Position numbers and translations under genes: made by a program. This document shows, piece after piece, positions 20,278-30,109 of a stretch of 64,000 nucleotides of DNA. Within the stretch, counting starts at the first letter, position 1. Every line of letters begins with the position of its first letter. The stretch is from Acetobacteraceae bacterium (GTDB taxonomy: Bacteria > Pseudomonadota > Alphaproteobacteria > Acetobacterales > Acetobacteraceae): the NCBI GenBank assembly GCA_039613835.1, contig CP154827.1:273501-337500 (forward strand), in the 5' to 3' direction. The notes beneath the pieces were generated by a model that saw nothing but the letters and a program-made list of their open reading frames with translations, was not told where the DNA came from and did no database searches.

Positions 20278-21351
20278 ATGATGGTTGACGATCTCGACAT
20301 TCTGAAGAGCACGACCCTGGCTGACCTTGAGACACTGGGTGATGAGGCTTCATGGGAGGCGCTCAGGGTCAGGACGCTCGGCAAATCCGGCTGGCTGACG
20401 CAGCAGCTCAAAGCGCTTGGCCCGCTCGCACCGGATGAGCGCCGCCAGCGTGGCGCGGCGCTGAATCAGGTTCGGGATATGCTCAACGCGGCCTTCGCAC
20501 AGCGGAAAAAAGCGATTGAGTCGGATCTTCTCGCCGCCCAGCTTGAAGCGGAGCGCGTGGATGTCACCATGCCCGTCGCGCGTCGCGAGGATGGGCTGCT
20601 GCATCCCATCCATCAAACGATTGATGAGATGATCGATATTTTCGGCGGAATGGGTTTCGGCGTGGCGGAAGGGCCGGATATTGAAAGTCAGTGGCATAAT
20701 TTCTCCGCCCTGAACACGCCGGAGCATCACCCCGCCCGGACAGAACATGACACATTCTACCTGCCGCGCCCACGTGCCGACGCGCCGGAGCCTGTTTTGC
20801 GTACGCAGACGTCGGGCGTGCAGATCCGCACCCTGCTGAGTAAAGCGCCGCCCATAAGGGTGATTGCACCGGGCCGGACCTACCGCGCCGATCATGATGC
20901 CACGCACTCCCCGATGTTTCATCAATGTGAGGGTATCCTGATTGATCGCGACATCACGCTGGCACATCTCAAATTCTGCCTCATCGCGTTTCTACGAGCA
21001 TTTTTCGATAAGCCGGATCCGCCCGTGCGTTTTCGCGCTTCCTATTTTCCGTTTACGGAGCCCTCGATGGAAGTGAATATTGGCTGGTCCCGCAAAACGG
21101 GCAATATAGGCGCGGGGGAGGACTGGCTTGAAGTGCTTGGCGCCGGGATGGTGCAGCCCCGTGTGCTGGCAAATTGCGGCGTTGATCCGGAAGTCTGGCA
21201 GGGCTTCGCTTTCGGTATGGGTGTGGAGAGATTGACCATGCTCAAATATGGCATCCCCGATTTACGTTCATTTTACGAGAGTGACCTGCGCTGGCTACGG
21301 CATTACGGTTTTTCCGCCTTTGAGACGCGTGTTCCGGGTAAGGGGGTCTGA
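20278..21351 (+). CDS. pheS: Phenylalanyl-tRNA synthetase alpha subunit
   Basis: Catalytic subunit of the heterotetrameric class II enzyme, 357 residues. The N-terminal part is the tRNA-contacting coiled coil. The catalytic core shows HPIHQT, GMGFGVAEGPDIE, RTYRADHDATHSPMFHQ and GFAFGMGVERLTMLKYGIPDLR (motif 3). ATG 20278 and ATG 20281 are both possible starts. pheT follows after three bases. Confidence 0.96.
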   Translation: MMVDDLDILKSTTLADLETLGDEASWEALRVRTLGKSGWLTQQLKALGPLAPDERRQRGAALNQVRDMLNAAFAQRKKAIESDLLAAQLEAERVDVTMPVARREDGLLHPIHQTIDEMIDIFGGMGFGVAEGPDIESQWHNFSALNTPEHHPARTEHDTFYLPRPRADAPEPVLRTQTSGVQIRTLLSKAPPIRVIAPGRTYRADHDATHSPMFHQCEGILIDRDITLAHLKFCLIAFLRAFFDKPDPPVRFRASYFPFTEPSMEVNIGWSRKTGNIGAGEDWLEVLGAGMVQPRVLANCGVDPEVWQGFAFGMGVERLTMLKYGIPDLRSFYESDLRWLRHYGFSAFETRVPGKGV

Positions 21352-21354
21352 ATC

Positions 21355-23817
21355 ATGAAATTTACCCTTTCATGGTTGCGGGAACATCTCGATTTCACGG
21401 CTTCCATTGAGGAGATCACAGCAGTGCTGAACCGCATCGGCCTTGAAGTCGAGAGCGTTGAAAATCAGGCTGAGAAATTATCCGGTTTCCGCCTCGCTAA
21501 GATCCTTGAGACGCGCCCCCACCCTAATGCGGACCGCTTGCAGGTCTGTGATGTGGCGGCGGGGCCGGGATATGAGAAGGTGCAGGTTGTTTGCGGTGCG
21601 CCCAATGCGCGGACCGGGCTGCATGTCGTTTTCGCCTCGCCGGGCACTTATATTCCCGGCAGTGACATGACCATCAAATCAGGTCAGATCCGCGGTGAGG
21701 CCAGTGGCGGCATGTTGTGCTCCCTGCGTGAGCTCGGATTGGGGGAGGAGAGTGATGGCATTGCCGAACTGCCGGAAGCGGTGGTGCTGGGCCAGCCCTA
21801 CGCTGAGTTTGCCGGTTTAAATGAGACGGTCATTGACATCTCCATTACCCCGAACCGGGGTGACGCGCTGAGTGTCTATGGCATCGCACGTGACCTCGCC
21901 GCTGCCGGGTTCGGGCGCCTGAAAGCGTGGCTCGCAGAAGTTGTGGACGGGCAGGGTCCATCGACGATCAAATGGAAGATCGAGCACGATGATGCTTGTC
22001 CCTATGTTGTGGGGCGGCTGATCCGCAATGTCCGCAATCAGCCCAGCCCCGCCTGGCTTCAGAACCGCCTCAAATCGGTGGGTCTGCGCCCCATATCGGC
22101 GCTTGTTGACGTAACCAATTTTCTCCTGATGGATATAGGACGCCCCTTACACGTCTTCGATGCCGGGAAGCTTTCCGGCGACACACTATCTATGACATTG
22201 GGCCATGGTCAAACCTTCAAGGCGCTGGACGGCAATGCTTATCTGCTAAGCGATCAGGATTTGATCGTCGCGGATGAGGGGGGCGTCCAGTCTCTGGCGG
22301 GCATCATTGGTGGCGCGGCGAGCAGCGTTTCCGACGAGACGCAGCACGTCTTTATTGAGTCCGCCTTGTTCGAACCTGTCCGCATCGCCCTGACGGGGCG
22401 CCGCCTCGGCATCCATACGGATGGGCGCTATCGGTTTGAGCGCGGTGTTGACCCCGCTCTCGTCCTGCCAGGGCTGGAAGCGGCGACAAAACTCATCCTC
22501 GATCTCTGCGGTGGTGAGGCGAGCGAAATCGTTTCCGCGGGGAAATTGCCCAATTGGCAGCGCACGGCGCGTCTTCGCTTTGAGAAGCTCGACAGCTTCG
22601 GGGGTGCCGTGCTTCAGGCCGATGAAGTGGTGGAAACGCTGGAGCATCTCGGATTCTCTGTCTCTGCACGTGATGCGGCCTCTGTAACGGTCCATGTGCC
22701 GTCATGGCGTCATGACATTGCTGCCCCCATCAAGCTGGACCCGTCGCCAACGCTGAATGACAACGTCACGGAACGCGCGGCGCAGAGCGTTACTTTGGTA
22801 GAGGGGGAGCGAGACCTCATTGAAGAGATCCTGCGGATACGCGGATTGGATGAGATTGTGCCGCGTCCTCTGCCGGAATTTACTGGCAAGGCGGATCAAT
22901 CCGTCATGGCGAAACGCATGGCGTCGCGGCGTGCCCGGCATTTATGTGCGGCGCTGGGTTTGACGGAAACTATAGGTTTCTCCTTCGTTTCAACGGAAGA
23001 GGCGGCACTTTTTGGTGAAACATCCGAGAAATTATCGCTCCTCAACCCGATCGCCGTTGATCTGAGCCATATGCGGCCGACACCGCTCATTAATCTCGTC
23101 AAAGCGTGGCACCGTAATGAGGCGCGCCGCGCGGCGCGTGCGGCGCTTTTCGAGGTGGGGCCGGGTTTTACCCCATCCGGACAGGCGACGCTGCTTACAG
23201 GATTGCGCGCGGGGGAAACCGCGCGTCGGCCAGGCGCGCGGTCGCGGGAATATAATTTGTGGGATGTGAAGAGTGACCTCATAGCGCTCCTCGACGAAAT
23301 GGGCGTTCCGTCAGAGGCGGTGACCGTGTCGCGCAATGTGCCGCCTTATTTCCATCCGGGAAAATCGGGCGCCGTCCAATTGGGACTCAAGACGGTTCTC
23401 GGCTTTTTTGGTGAACTCCATCCACAGATCGTCCGTGAAATGGGTTGTAGCGGCACATTGGCTGTCTTCTCACTTAATCTCGACGCCCTACCGGCCCGAA
23501 AGGTCAAAAAGCGTCAGGCACCGGAAATTCCCAGCTTGCAACCGATCCATCGGGATTTCGCCTTTATCGTAGATAAAAAGGTGGATGCGCAGGATCTGCT
23601 GAAATTCGTCCGCGGCGTTGACCGAAATCTGATTATCGCTGTTAGTCTCTTTGACGTGTTTGAAGGCGGAAATCTGCCCGACGATAAGAAGTCACTGGGA
23701 CTTGAGGTGACCATCCAACCCCTTCATACTGCACTGAAACTTGCAGAAATTGACGCCGTTGCCGAAAAAATCGTGAATATCGCGACCAAAGCGGTTGGGG
23801 CCGAATTGAGGCAATGA
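21355..23817 (+). CDS. pheT: Phenylalanyl-tRNA synthetase beta subunit
   Basis: 820 residues in the usual bacterial domain order: an N-terminal tRNA-binding (EMAP-like) domain at about 40-150 (ETRPHPNADRLQVCDV), the B3/B4 editing domain (DISITPNRGDALSVYGIARDL, then TNFLLMDIGRP), B5, the catalytic-like core (EEILRIRGLDEI) and a C-terminal anticodon-binding FDX-ACB domain (FAFIVDKKVDAQDL). Complete and in frame. lpxB follows after 7 bases. Confidence 0.96.
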   Translation: MKFTLSWLREHLDFTASIEEITAVLNRIGLEVESVENQAEKLSGFRLAKILETRPHPNADRLQVCDVAAGPGYEKVQVVCGAPNARTGLHVVFASPGTYIPGSDMTIKSGQIRGEASGGMLCSLRELGLGEESDGIAELPEAVVLGQPYAEFAGLNETVIDISITPNRGDALSVYGIARDLAAAGFGRLKAWLAEVVDGQGPSTIKWKIEHDDACPYVVGRLIRNVRNQPSPAWLQNRLKSVGLRPISALVDVTNFLLMDIGRPLHVFDAGKLSGDTLSMTLGHGQTFKALDGNAYLLSDQDLIVADEGGVQSLAGIIGGAASSVSDETQHVFIESALFEPVRIALTGRRLGIHTDGRYRFERGVDPALVLPGLEAATKLILDLCGGEASEIVSAGKLPNWQRTARLRFEKLDSFGGAVLQADEVVETLEHLGFSVSARDAASVTVHVPSWRHDIAAPIKLDPSPTLNDNVTERAAQSVTLVEGERDLIEEILRIRGLDEIVPRPLPEFTGKADQSVMAKRMASRRARHLCAALGLTETIGFSFVSTEEAALFGETSEKLSLLNPIAVDLSHMRPTPLINLVKAWHRNEARRAARAALFEVGPGFTPSGQATLLTGLRAGETARRPGARSREYNLWDVKSDLIALLDEMGVPSEAVTVSRNVPPYFHPGKSGAVQLGLKTVLGFFGELHPQIVREMGCSGTLAVFSLNLDALPARKVKKRQAPEIPSLQPIHRDFAFIVDKKVDAQDLLKFVRGVDRNLIIAVSLFDVFEGGNLPDDKKSLGLEVTIQPLHTALKLAEIDAVAEKIVNIATKAVGAELRQ

Positions 23818-23824
23818 GGCCAAG

Positions 23825-25018
23825 ATGACCCATCCAGCGCGTCCACGCATCGTCTGGCTCCTCGCGGGGGAGGCAAGCGGCGACATTCTTGGCGCGCGGC
23901 TGATGGAGGCATTGTCACGGCTCGACCATAATATGATGTTTGTCGGGGTCGGCGGCGCACAGATGGAGGCGCTCGGCCTGCATAGCCTCTTCCCGATGCA
24001 GGATCTCTCCATCATGGGGCTTGCGGAAATCCTCCCCCGTATCCGCAAGCTTTCGGCGCGGTTGGATGAGGCGGTAAATGACATCACCCTGCGCAAGCCT
24101 GACGTCATCGTCACAATTGACAGCCCCGGCTTCGCCCTGCGCCTTTTAAAGCGGATTAAACATCTCGGCATCCCGCGCCTGCATTATGTCGGGCCTCAGG
24201 TCTGGGCCTGGAGGGAAAGCCGCGCCAAATCCTTCCCGCAATTATGGGACCGCCTGTTATGTCTCCTCCCCTTTGAGCAGGGTTGGTTTAAGGAGCGGGG
24301 CATTCCCGCGACATTTGTGGGGCATCCTGTCATTCAGTCCGGGGCTGATACGGGCGATGGCGCGCATTTTCGGCGGCGCCATGGGATTGCCGATCATGTC
24401 CCGATCATCGTGCTTCTGCCTGGCAGCCGAAAGTCGGAAGTGCCACGCCTCTTGCCGATTTACGGGCGTATGGTGGCAATTTTAAAAGCGTGCTTCGGCG
24501 AGATCTATCCCGTTATACCGACATCTCCCCTGATGCAGGGTGTCGTGCGTCACGCCACGGCGAAATGGGCTGAGCCGCCGCGAATCATCGTCGATATGCA
24601 CGATAAATTTGACGCTTTTGCAGCGGCGGGGGTGGCCATGACAAAATCGGGCACCTCGACTTTAGAACTCGCGCTCGCCGGCACGCCGATGGTTGTGGCT
24701 TACCGCGTGCATGCGCTCACAGCTTATTTCGCCCGAAGGATGATCAAAGTCCCGTTTGTCGCGATGGTCAATCTCCTCGCCGGGCGCGAGATCGTGCCGG
24801 AACTGCTTCAGGAGAAATGCACGCCGGAAAATCTCGCTTCTGCCGTCACCCAACTTCTAACGGACCCGGATGCGCGCGCGGCGCAGAAAACCGCTTTTAT
24901 AGATATCATGTCGCAATTACACGCCCCGGATCGGGATGGCGCGCCCGCCACCCCGGCAGAAGCGGTGGCCTATGAGGTGATGGCGCTCCTCCGTCCATCT
25001 GAAAACGTGACACCATAA
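23825..25018 (+). CDS. lpxB: Lipid-A-disaccharide synthase
   Basis: Joins UDP-2,3-diacylglucosamine and lipid X to form the lipid A disaccharide. 397 residues with AGEASGDILGARLMEAL, GIPRLHYVGPQVWAWRE, the phosphate-binding LLPGSRKSEV and KSGTSTLELALAGTPMVVAYR, all hallmark motifs. It implies that the cell still makes lipid A. It follows pheT by 7 bases. It is convergent with the hisI remnant. Confidence 0.95.
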   Translation: MTHPARPRIVWLLAGEASGDILGARLMEALSRLDHNMMFVGVGGAQMEALGLHSLFPMQDLSIMGLAEILPRIRKLSARLDEAVNDITLRKPDVIVTIDSPGFALRLLKRIKHLGIPRLHYVGPQVWAWRESRAKSFPQLWDRLLCLLPFEQGWFKERGIPATFVGHPVIQSGADTGDGAHFRRRHGIADHVPIIVLLPGSRKSEVPRLLPIYGRMVAILKACFGEIYPVIPTSPLMQGVVRHATAKWAEPPRIIVDMHDKFDAFAAAGVAMTKSGTSTLELALAGTPMVVAYRVHALTAYFARRMIKVPFVAMVNLLAGREIVPELLQEKCTPENLASAVTQLLTDPDARAAQKTAFIDIMSQLHAPDRDGAPATPAEAVAYEVMALLRPSENVTP

Positions 25019-25042
25019 GATCGCGCGAGAAGCATGATCACC

Positions 25043-25467
25043 TTATGCTTTGGGATAGAGTTTTTCTGGCGCGATTTGGGGGCGGCGTTTTCGACCAGTC
25101 CCGTCGGACGTGACGGAGAGGTAAAAGCAGCTGCGCCGTCCCTTATGACACGCCACGCCGTGCTAGGCGACGCGTAGAAGAACCGCATCGCCATCACAAT
25201 CGAGCACCGCTGACATCAACATCTGCACCTGCCCCGACGTCTCCCCTTTGCGCCATAATTTCTGCCGGGAGCGGGAATAGTAACAGACCTTCCGGTCGTC
25301 AATGTCTCCCGCAAAGCGCCTTCATCCATCCAGGCCAACATGAGGACTTCATGCGGTGCCGTCGCGGATTGCGCGATGGCCGCGACAAGCCCATCCGCGT
25401 CGAAACGGACTTTCTGCAGGATTTCCGAGATGGATGTGTCGGAGGGCGGTTTATATGTCTGAGTCAT
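25043..25467 (-). pseudogene. hisI: Phosphoribosyl-AMP cyclohydrolase, broken
   Basis: The third step of histidine synthesis. VRFDADGLVAAIAQ and [16 protein letters not shown] are in the first frame. The rest ([44 protein letters not shown], with the zinc Cys residues) is in another frame. The shift lies near 25290. A second lesion is an in-frame TAG at 25163-25165, where the family normally has Gln in RVAQHG. Both lesions inactivate the gene. It is the gene downstream of ygfZ and overlaps its 3' end by 17 bases. If there is no second copy, the strain cannot make histidine. Confidence 0.88.
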
Positions 25468-26266
25468 CGTCCGGAAACCATGCAGGAGGTGAGGGAATAA
25501 TTTCGACGCCGTTATGTCGGAATGACCTCCGCCAGAACGGTTTGCGCAGCAATGCGAAGCCACTTTGCCCACGAGCAAGGCGGATTTCCCCGGCTTCCTG
25601 CCCATTTTCCAGCGTCAGGATGGCGCCAGGGTCAGGCAGGCAGGCTTGGGGGGCTGAAACAGGGACGAGACGCTTTTTGACGCCGCCCCGATAATGCATA
25701 CGCGCCGTGATTTCCTGGCCAACATAACAGCCTTTTGTCCAGGATATGCCATTGAGAAGATCGAAATTCGCCTCCAGCAATAAAGTCTCATCAATCTGAT
25801 AGATGGAAGAAGGAGGCAGCCCCAGAGCCAGACATCGCGCCGCGTAATCCGATAGATCGTGATCGCATTGCAGCGTGTCCGTGTCCTCGAAAATGATTTT
25901 CCGCCAGCCTGCCTGAGGGAGGCGCGGGTCGGCGCAGGCCCCAAAGGGGGGCGGCACGTCCCATCCCGCGTAAACCTGCCCGTCAGGGAGGGATATCTCG
26001 ATTTTCGCCCGTAAGCTGTAGCGTTTGAGCTGAGTTAAGGTCGCATCCGCCCGGGTCGCGTCAATATCCAGCAGCAATCTCTCATCATGCGCTGAGAGGA
26101 AGAAATCAGCCCGATAACGTCCCTTCGACGTCAGTAAAGCGGCCCAAATTAAGGTGCGTGCATCGCATGTCGTGACATCATTGGAGAGGAGGCCCTGTAA
26201 AAATGCGACGCGATCAGGTCCGGCAATTGAAATAATTCGTCGGTCAGAAAGCCTGGCGCATGCCAT
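25451..26266 (-). CDS. ygfZ: YgfZ/GcvT-like folate-binding protein for Fe-S enzymes
   Basis: Tetrahydrofolate-dependent helper protein for iron-sulfur enzymes. The family signature KGCYVGQE is present, with the RVAFLQGLLSNDV N-terminal block and the ALLTSKGRYRADFF strand. The likely start is ATG 26266 (MACARLSDRR), 271 residues; the frame begins 12 codons earlier. Complete, whereas the hisI gene behind it is broken. It is divergent from the decayed cyclase locus. Confidence 0.87.
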   Translation of the reverse strand: MACARLSDRRIISIAGPDRVAFLQGLLSNDVTTCDARTLIWAALLTSKGRYRADFFLSAHDERLLLDIDATRADATLTQLKRYSLRAKIEISLPDGQVYAGWDVPPPFGACADPRLPQAGWRKIIFEDTDTLQCDHDLSDYAARCLALGLPPSSIYQIDETLLLEANFDLLNGISWTKGCYVGQEITARMHYRGGVKKRLVPVSAPQACLPDPGAILTLENGQEAGEIRLARGQSGFALLRKPFWRRSFRHNGVEIIPSPPAWFPDDDSDI

Positions 26267-26449
26267 ATGATGTTTACCGCCTTGATACACGTTAAATTGC
26301 AACAGTCGCGCTTGACGCGCCCATTGGCTTTAAACTGTGATAGAAGCGAGCAATTTGCAAGTATCGTTTCCCGTGGCGAGATTTTCGCCCGCCATGCTCT
26401 GCGTTCAGTGCAGTTGGCTGTTCGGGAAGACTGCACCGGAGGTAAGGTT

Positions 26450-28163
26450 TATGCCGTTTCGAGATCGTCAAACCGGAAGATCATTCCATTGACAGGCGTC
26501 TCCGGCGGGGGATGGCCCTTGCCGCTCTGATTATCGGGATCATCGCCATTAATCTCTCTCACGCGCCTTTCCGGCTTTCTGGAAAAAATGAAGATCGGGC
26601 AGAATGGCAAGGCGATCATACTCGATGAGAAAGGGCGTGTCGTCGCCGGGAGTGATCTGCTGGAGATTGCCGCGCAGGCGCATTGGCAGTTCGATAAAAT
26701 GGCGATCGATGTGAAGCAAACGCCTGTCTTCTTGCGCGCACTGTCCCTTTACCGCATTTATGGTTCGGGGGTGAAAATCATCTCGGGGCGTAAAACGAGA
26801 TATGTCACGATTTATTCGTCTCTCGACGCCACCCGTCCCGGTTGGCTCCTCATCCTTCACGCGCCGGAAAGCGATTATGCGCGCATAATCTCGGTTGCGG
26901 GATGGCAGGGTTTTACGTTCTCCTTCCTGATTATCGCGCTGGCGGCGGGCCTTGCGGGCCTGCTCTTCCGTGAGAAGCGCCGCACCGTGCGCGCAACGCG
27001 TCAGGTCGATGATTTGCGGGATTCCCAACGCGTCGTGGAGGGGCTGATCGGTCGGCTCGTTGAGGATGATAATATCTTCGACATTGCGCAGCAGGTGCCG
27101 ATTTTGAGTGAATCTCGCAGAAATAACCGGCATATCGCGTGTGGCGCTCTGGCGGGTTCAGGAAGCGGATCGCCGCCTCATTTGTGAAGATGCTTACGAG
27201 GCGACGACGGGGCAGCATGGTTCTGGCCGTGAGATCAATCCTGACGAGGCCCAACCGCTTCTGGATGCGTTGGAGCGCGCCTCCGTTTTGGATAATGTGA
27301 CGTCGGACACGGACCATGTTTTAAGGCCCTTCTGGCGGGCGGAGGGCCTGACGGATGATGTCACGGATTACGCTGTTTATCCCATCCGGCGTCAGAATGG
27401 ACTTTGCGGGCTGATCGTGTTGACGGGCGCCATGACGCAGCCGAATGGGGCAAAATCCCTCCCATTGATCAATGATATGATTGCGCTCCGCTACGCGGCC
27501 ATTGCGCAGGATGAACGCGCGACATCCGGCGATGGCCGTGTTGCTGACGCTGATGCCGCGCCGCAACCGGTCATGGCGGCGAAAGTCGTTTTTCTGGATG
27601 CGGGGGAAAGCGGGTTTGAGACAGGTTGCTTCCCGGCCGTACCCGTCGCCACCATTCAGTTCATTCATCAGGATGCGCCGAATGTTCAGGCGACCGTTGA
27701 TCTTTTGAAGAGGTTGGCCACCAAATTGGAGGAAGTTGCGGAGACGTACGCGCTTTCCGTGGTGCAACTGGCCGGTAATCGTGTTCTCCTCGTTGGTAAA
27801 TGCGGCGCGGCGCTTGACCCGGAATCGGTTTGTGACGTGGCGGATGCCTTGCTGGAACTGCGCGAGGCGGCCCAACGCATCCTGAATGCCGCCGATATGG
27901 TCCGCAATTTCAATATGGGACTGGATGTCGGGCCGGTGCTCGGTGCGCATGTCGGGAGAGACGGCGCGGGTTACGCGCTGTGGGGTGAAGCTTTCGCCAA
28001 TGCGGATTGTCTGGCCATGTCTTCTGCGGAAACCGGGTCGATTCAGGTTTCCGATGCGGCCTGGGCGGTTCTGAAAGATCGCTTCCTCTTCCGGCCGCGT
28101 GGCGCGTTTTTCATGCCGGGTCGTGGTTTGACCGTGACGCATATTCTGGCCGCCCGAAGATGA
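26450..28163 (+). pseudogene. Membrane-bound sensor with degenerate adenylate/guanylate cyclase domain, broken
   Basis: The remains are a first membrane segment (RGMALAALIIGIIAIN, near 26510-26560), a short periplasmic region, a second membrane segment (GFTFSFLIIALAAGLAGLLF), a GAF-like stretch (SRVALWRVQEADRRLICEDAYEA is in a second frame) and a C-terminal class III cyclase-like domain (GLDVGPVLGAHVG, YALWGEAFANA). Frameshifts are near 26580 and near 27110. The periplasmic sensor region looks shortened. Even when intact the cyclase domain probably lacked activity, as the usual metal-binding Asp residues are not evident. It starts a decayed lipid-transport operon, with the permease overlapping its stop by ATGA. 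Confidence 0.7.
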
Positions 28164-28695
28164 CGGAGGTCAATCTTTTCCTGCTGCAACGCCTCGCGAC
28201 AATCGGTCGCCTGATGCGTCGCATTTTGCGGGCGACGTTGATTATGCTTAGTGCCGCCTGGGGTGTCGTCATTGAAGCCCTTTCCGTCGGCAATTGGCGG
28301 CGCACCGTGCGGCTCGAATTCTGGTCCACAATTTGGTGCAGGCAACAGGTGGGGGCCTCATCAGCACGCTTGTGACGGGTGCTCTGGTCGGGTTCGCGCT
28401 TGTGGCGCAGACGATTTACTGACTGGCCATCACGGTCAGCGCTTTCACGCTGGGCGTTGTCTTCAGTGTGATGTCGCTTGTCTCAAGCTATGCGGTGTGC
28501 CGGTTTGAGTCTGTAATATCCTTACCTTTATGGACGTTTCTCTATGAAGTGACAGGGGCAATGCAGCGGATCGATTATCTGGTCATCCCACTGAAATTTC
28601 TCGTCAGTAGTTTCAGTCTCAGCCTCAGCACCTGCCTAACCGCGCTCGATGTGCAGCACGATGATGATTTCTCAACCCTTTTGCCTGGGGCTTGA
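28160..28695 (+). pseudogene. MlaE-like lipid ABC transporter permease, remnant
   Basis: Starts with ATGA overlapping the cyclase stop. The N-terminus (MTEVNLFLLQRLATIG) is in one frame; LISTLVTGALVGFALVAQTIY then appears in another, followed by an in-frame TGA near 28422 and a further MlaE-like segment up to LTALDVQHDDDFSTLLP. About 175 codons remain of roughly 260, so internal deletions are likely. Permeases of this family pair with an ATPase and an MCE protein, and both remnants follow. Confidence 0.7.
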
Positions 28696-29149
28696 GTGGG
28701 ATCGCCTCTCAGCCAAACGTGCAGATGCGTTACGCGGGCGTATCGGGCGTTACACCAATCAGGGGGCCTGGATCGGTCTTTTCACGATGGATACGAACAT
28801 TCTCTTGCAGCAGATGCACCACACCACTTTGCCCATTGCGCAACTCGTGCAGGAGGCTGAAAATTTATGCCATATTTTTGACCTGCCAGGACTGCCGACA
28901 TTGAGGCCGGGCCTCGTGCGTGCTTTTCTTGCGCGCCCGCCTTTGATGATCCTTGAAAATCCACTAGATGAGGACACAGGTCTGGACGCGGATATTGTGC
29001 TTCAGCAGGTGACGGAGGCACGTCTTTATGGCACGGGCTTTCTGTGCCTCACGCAGAACCTGGCGCCACGGTCACGATATTGTGACCGTGGCGCCAAATT
29101 CTATCAGCTTTATGAGAACGGTCTGGAACCGATCGCGGGCGGGGGATAA
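28690..29149 (+). pseudogene. MlaF-like ABC ATPase fragment without Walker A
   Basis: The frame is open, but the ABC ATPase starts in the middle. There is no GxxGxGKS motif; only the region equivalent to the Q-loop to D-loop remains (GRIGRYTNQGAWIGL, RAFLARPPLMILENPLDE). The Walker B glutamate position has LENP. The likely cause is a deletion that joined the permease to the middle of the ATPase. A perfect palindrome lies near its end. It cannot bind ATP normally. The MCE gene follows with its ATG at 29149. Confidence 0.65.
29061..29096. repeat. Perfect 15-bp inverted repeat with a 6-base loop
   Basis: Arms 29061-29075 and 29082-29096 are exactly complementary. It lies inside the decayed ATPase fragment and has no T-run on either side, so it is unlikely to be a terminator. 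It is the second such perfect palindrome inside a decayed gene in this window. Confidence 0.8.
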
Positions 29150-30109
29150 TGCTCGGCTTTTGGGGGCGGCGTGACGCCGATGTGAGTGGCGATCCCACAA
29201 TGAATTTACGCTACGCTAATGAGTGGGTCGGCGGGCTTGTGCTTGTCGCCATCGGTGTCTTCATCTTTGTGGTGATACAGGCCGGCGTGTTGCTGGAGTG
29301 GCTGACACCTTCCGGACGTCTGCATTTCCAGCTTCCGCAAAGCGGCATTGCGGGCCTCGCTGTTGGCAATGATGTTGAACTCATGGGCACGCGGATCGGT
29401 ACCATCCGGGAAGTGAAAATCAATGATCATGGCAATATGTACGCCATCGCCACGATTGACCCGCAATTTGAGCCTTTCATCCGTGATGACAGTAAAGCCG
29501 TCATCAAAAGGCGCTTCGTCGTGGCCGGGGCGAGTTACATCGAATTGGCACGCGGGCAGGGCGCGCCGCTGGACTGGGCCTTTGCCACAGTGCGGGCGGA
29601 GGCGGAGCAAAATCCGGGCGACCTCATCATCAAAACCGTCAATGATGTTCGGGCACAGCTTGTCCCGACAATTCAAAGTGCCGAAAATGGTGACGGACCT
29701 TGCTGCCGTGACGACTGCCCTCAAAGACGGCCAGGGGCTCGCTGGCGGGCTGATTATGGACCGCAAACTCCTTGCACGCGCTAACAGAATGACGCGGGAC
29801 CTGCAACAAACAATTGCCCAGATTCGGCCGCTCGGAAAGCAGGTTGACGCGATCATGAAGCAGACAAACGGGGCGGTCAGCAACGTTCATCACATTACGG
29901 ACGGGCTCAAGCGTTCGACGCCGCAAATCCGATCCACCATCACCAATGTTGATCAGGTAAGTGTTGCGCTCCCGGCCCTGCTGACCCAGGCGCAAATGAC
30001 GGCGGACAGTCTGCGCAAATTATCGGATCAGCTTCAGCAGTCCTGGTTCCTGGGCGGCGGGGCGGCATCCCCTCAGAATGACCTGCCGGCCGGGGAGATT
30101 TCACCATGA
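29149..30109 (+). pseudogene. MlaD-like MCE-domain lipid-binding protein, frameshifted
   Basis: The N-terminus has one membrane anchor (VGGLVLVAIGVFIFVVIQAG) followed by an MCE domain (GRLHFQLPQSGIAGLAVGNDVELMG is in parts; then GTIREVKI and GASYIELARG). Near 29680 the frame shifts by one base and the helical tail continues (MVTDLAAVTTALKDGQGLAGGLI) to 30109. One lesion only, so a sequencing error is possible, but all operon partners are broken too. The stop overlaps the next gene as ATGA. Confidence 0.8.
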
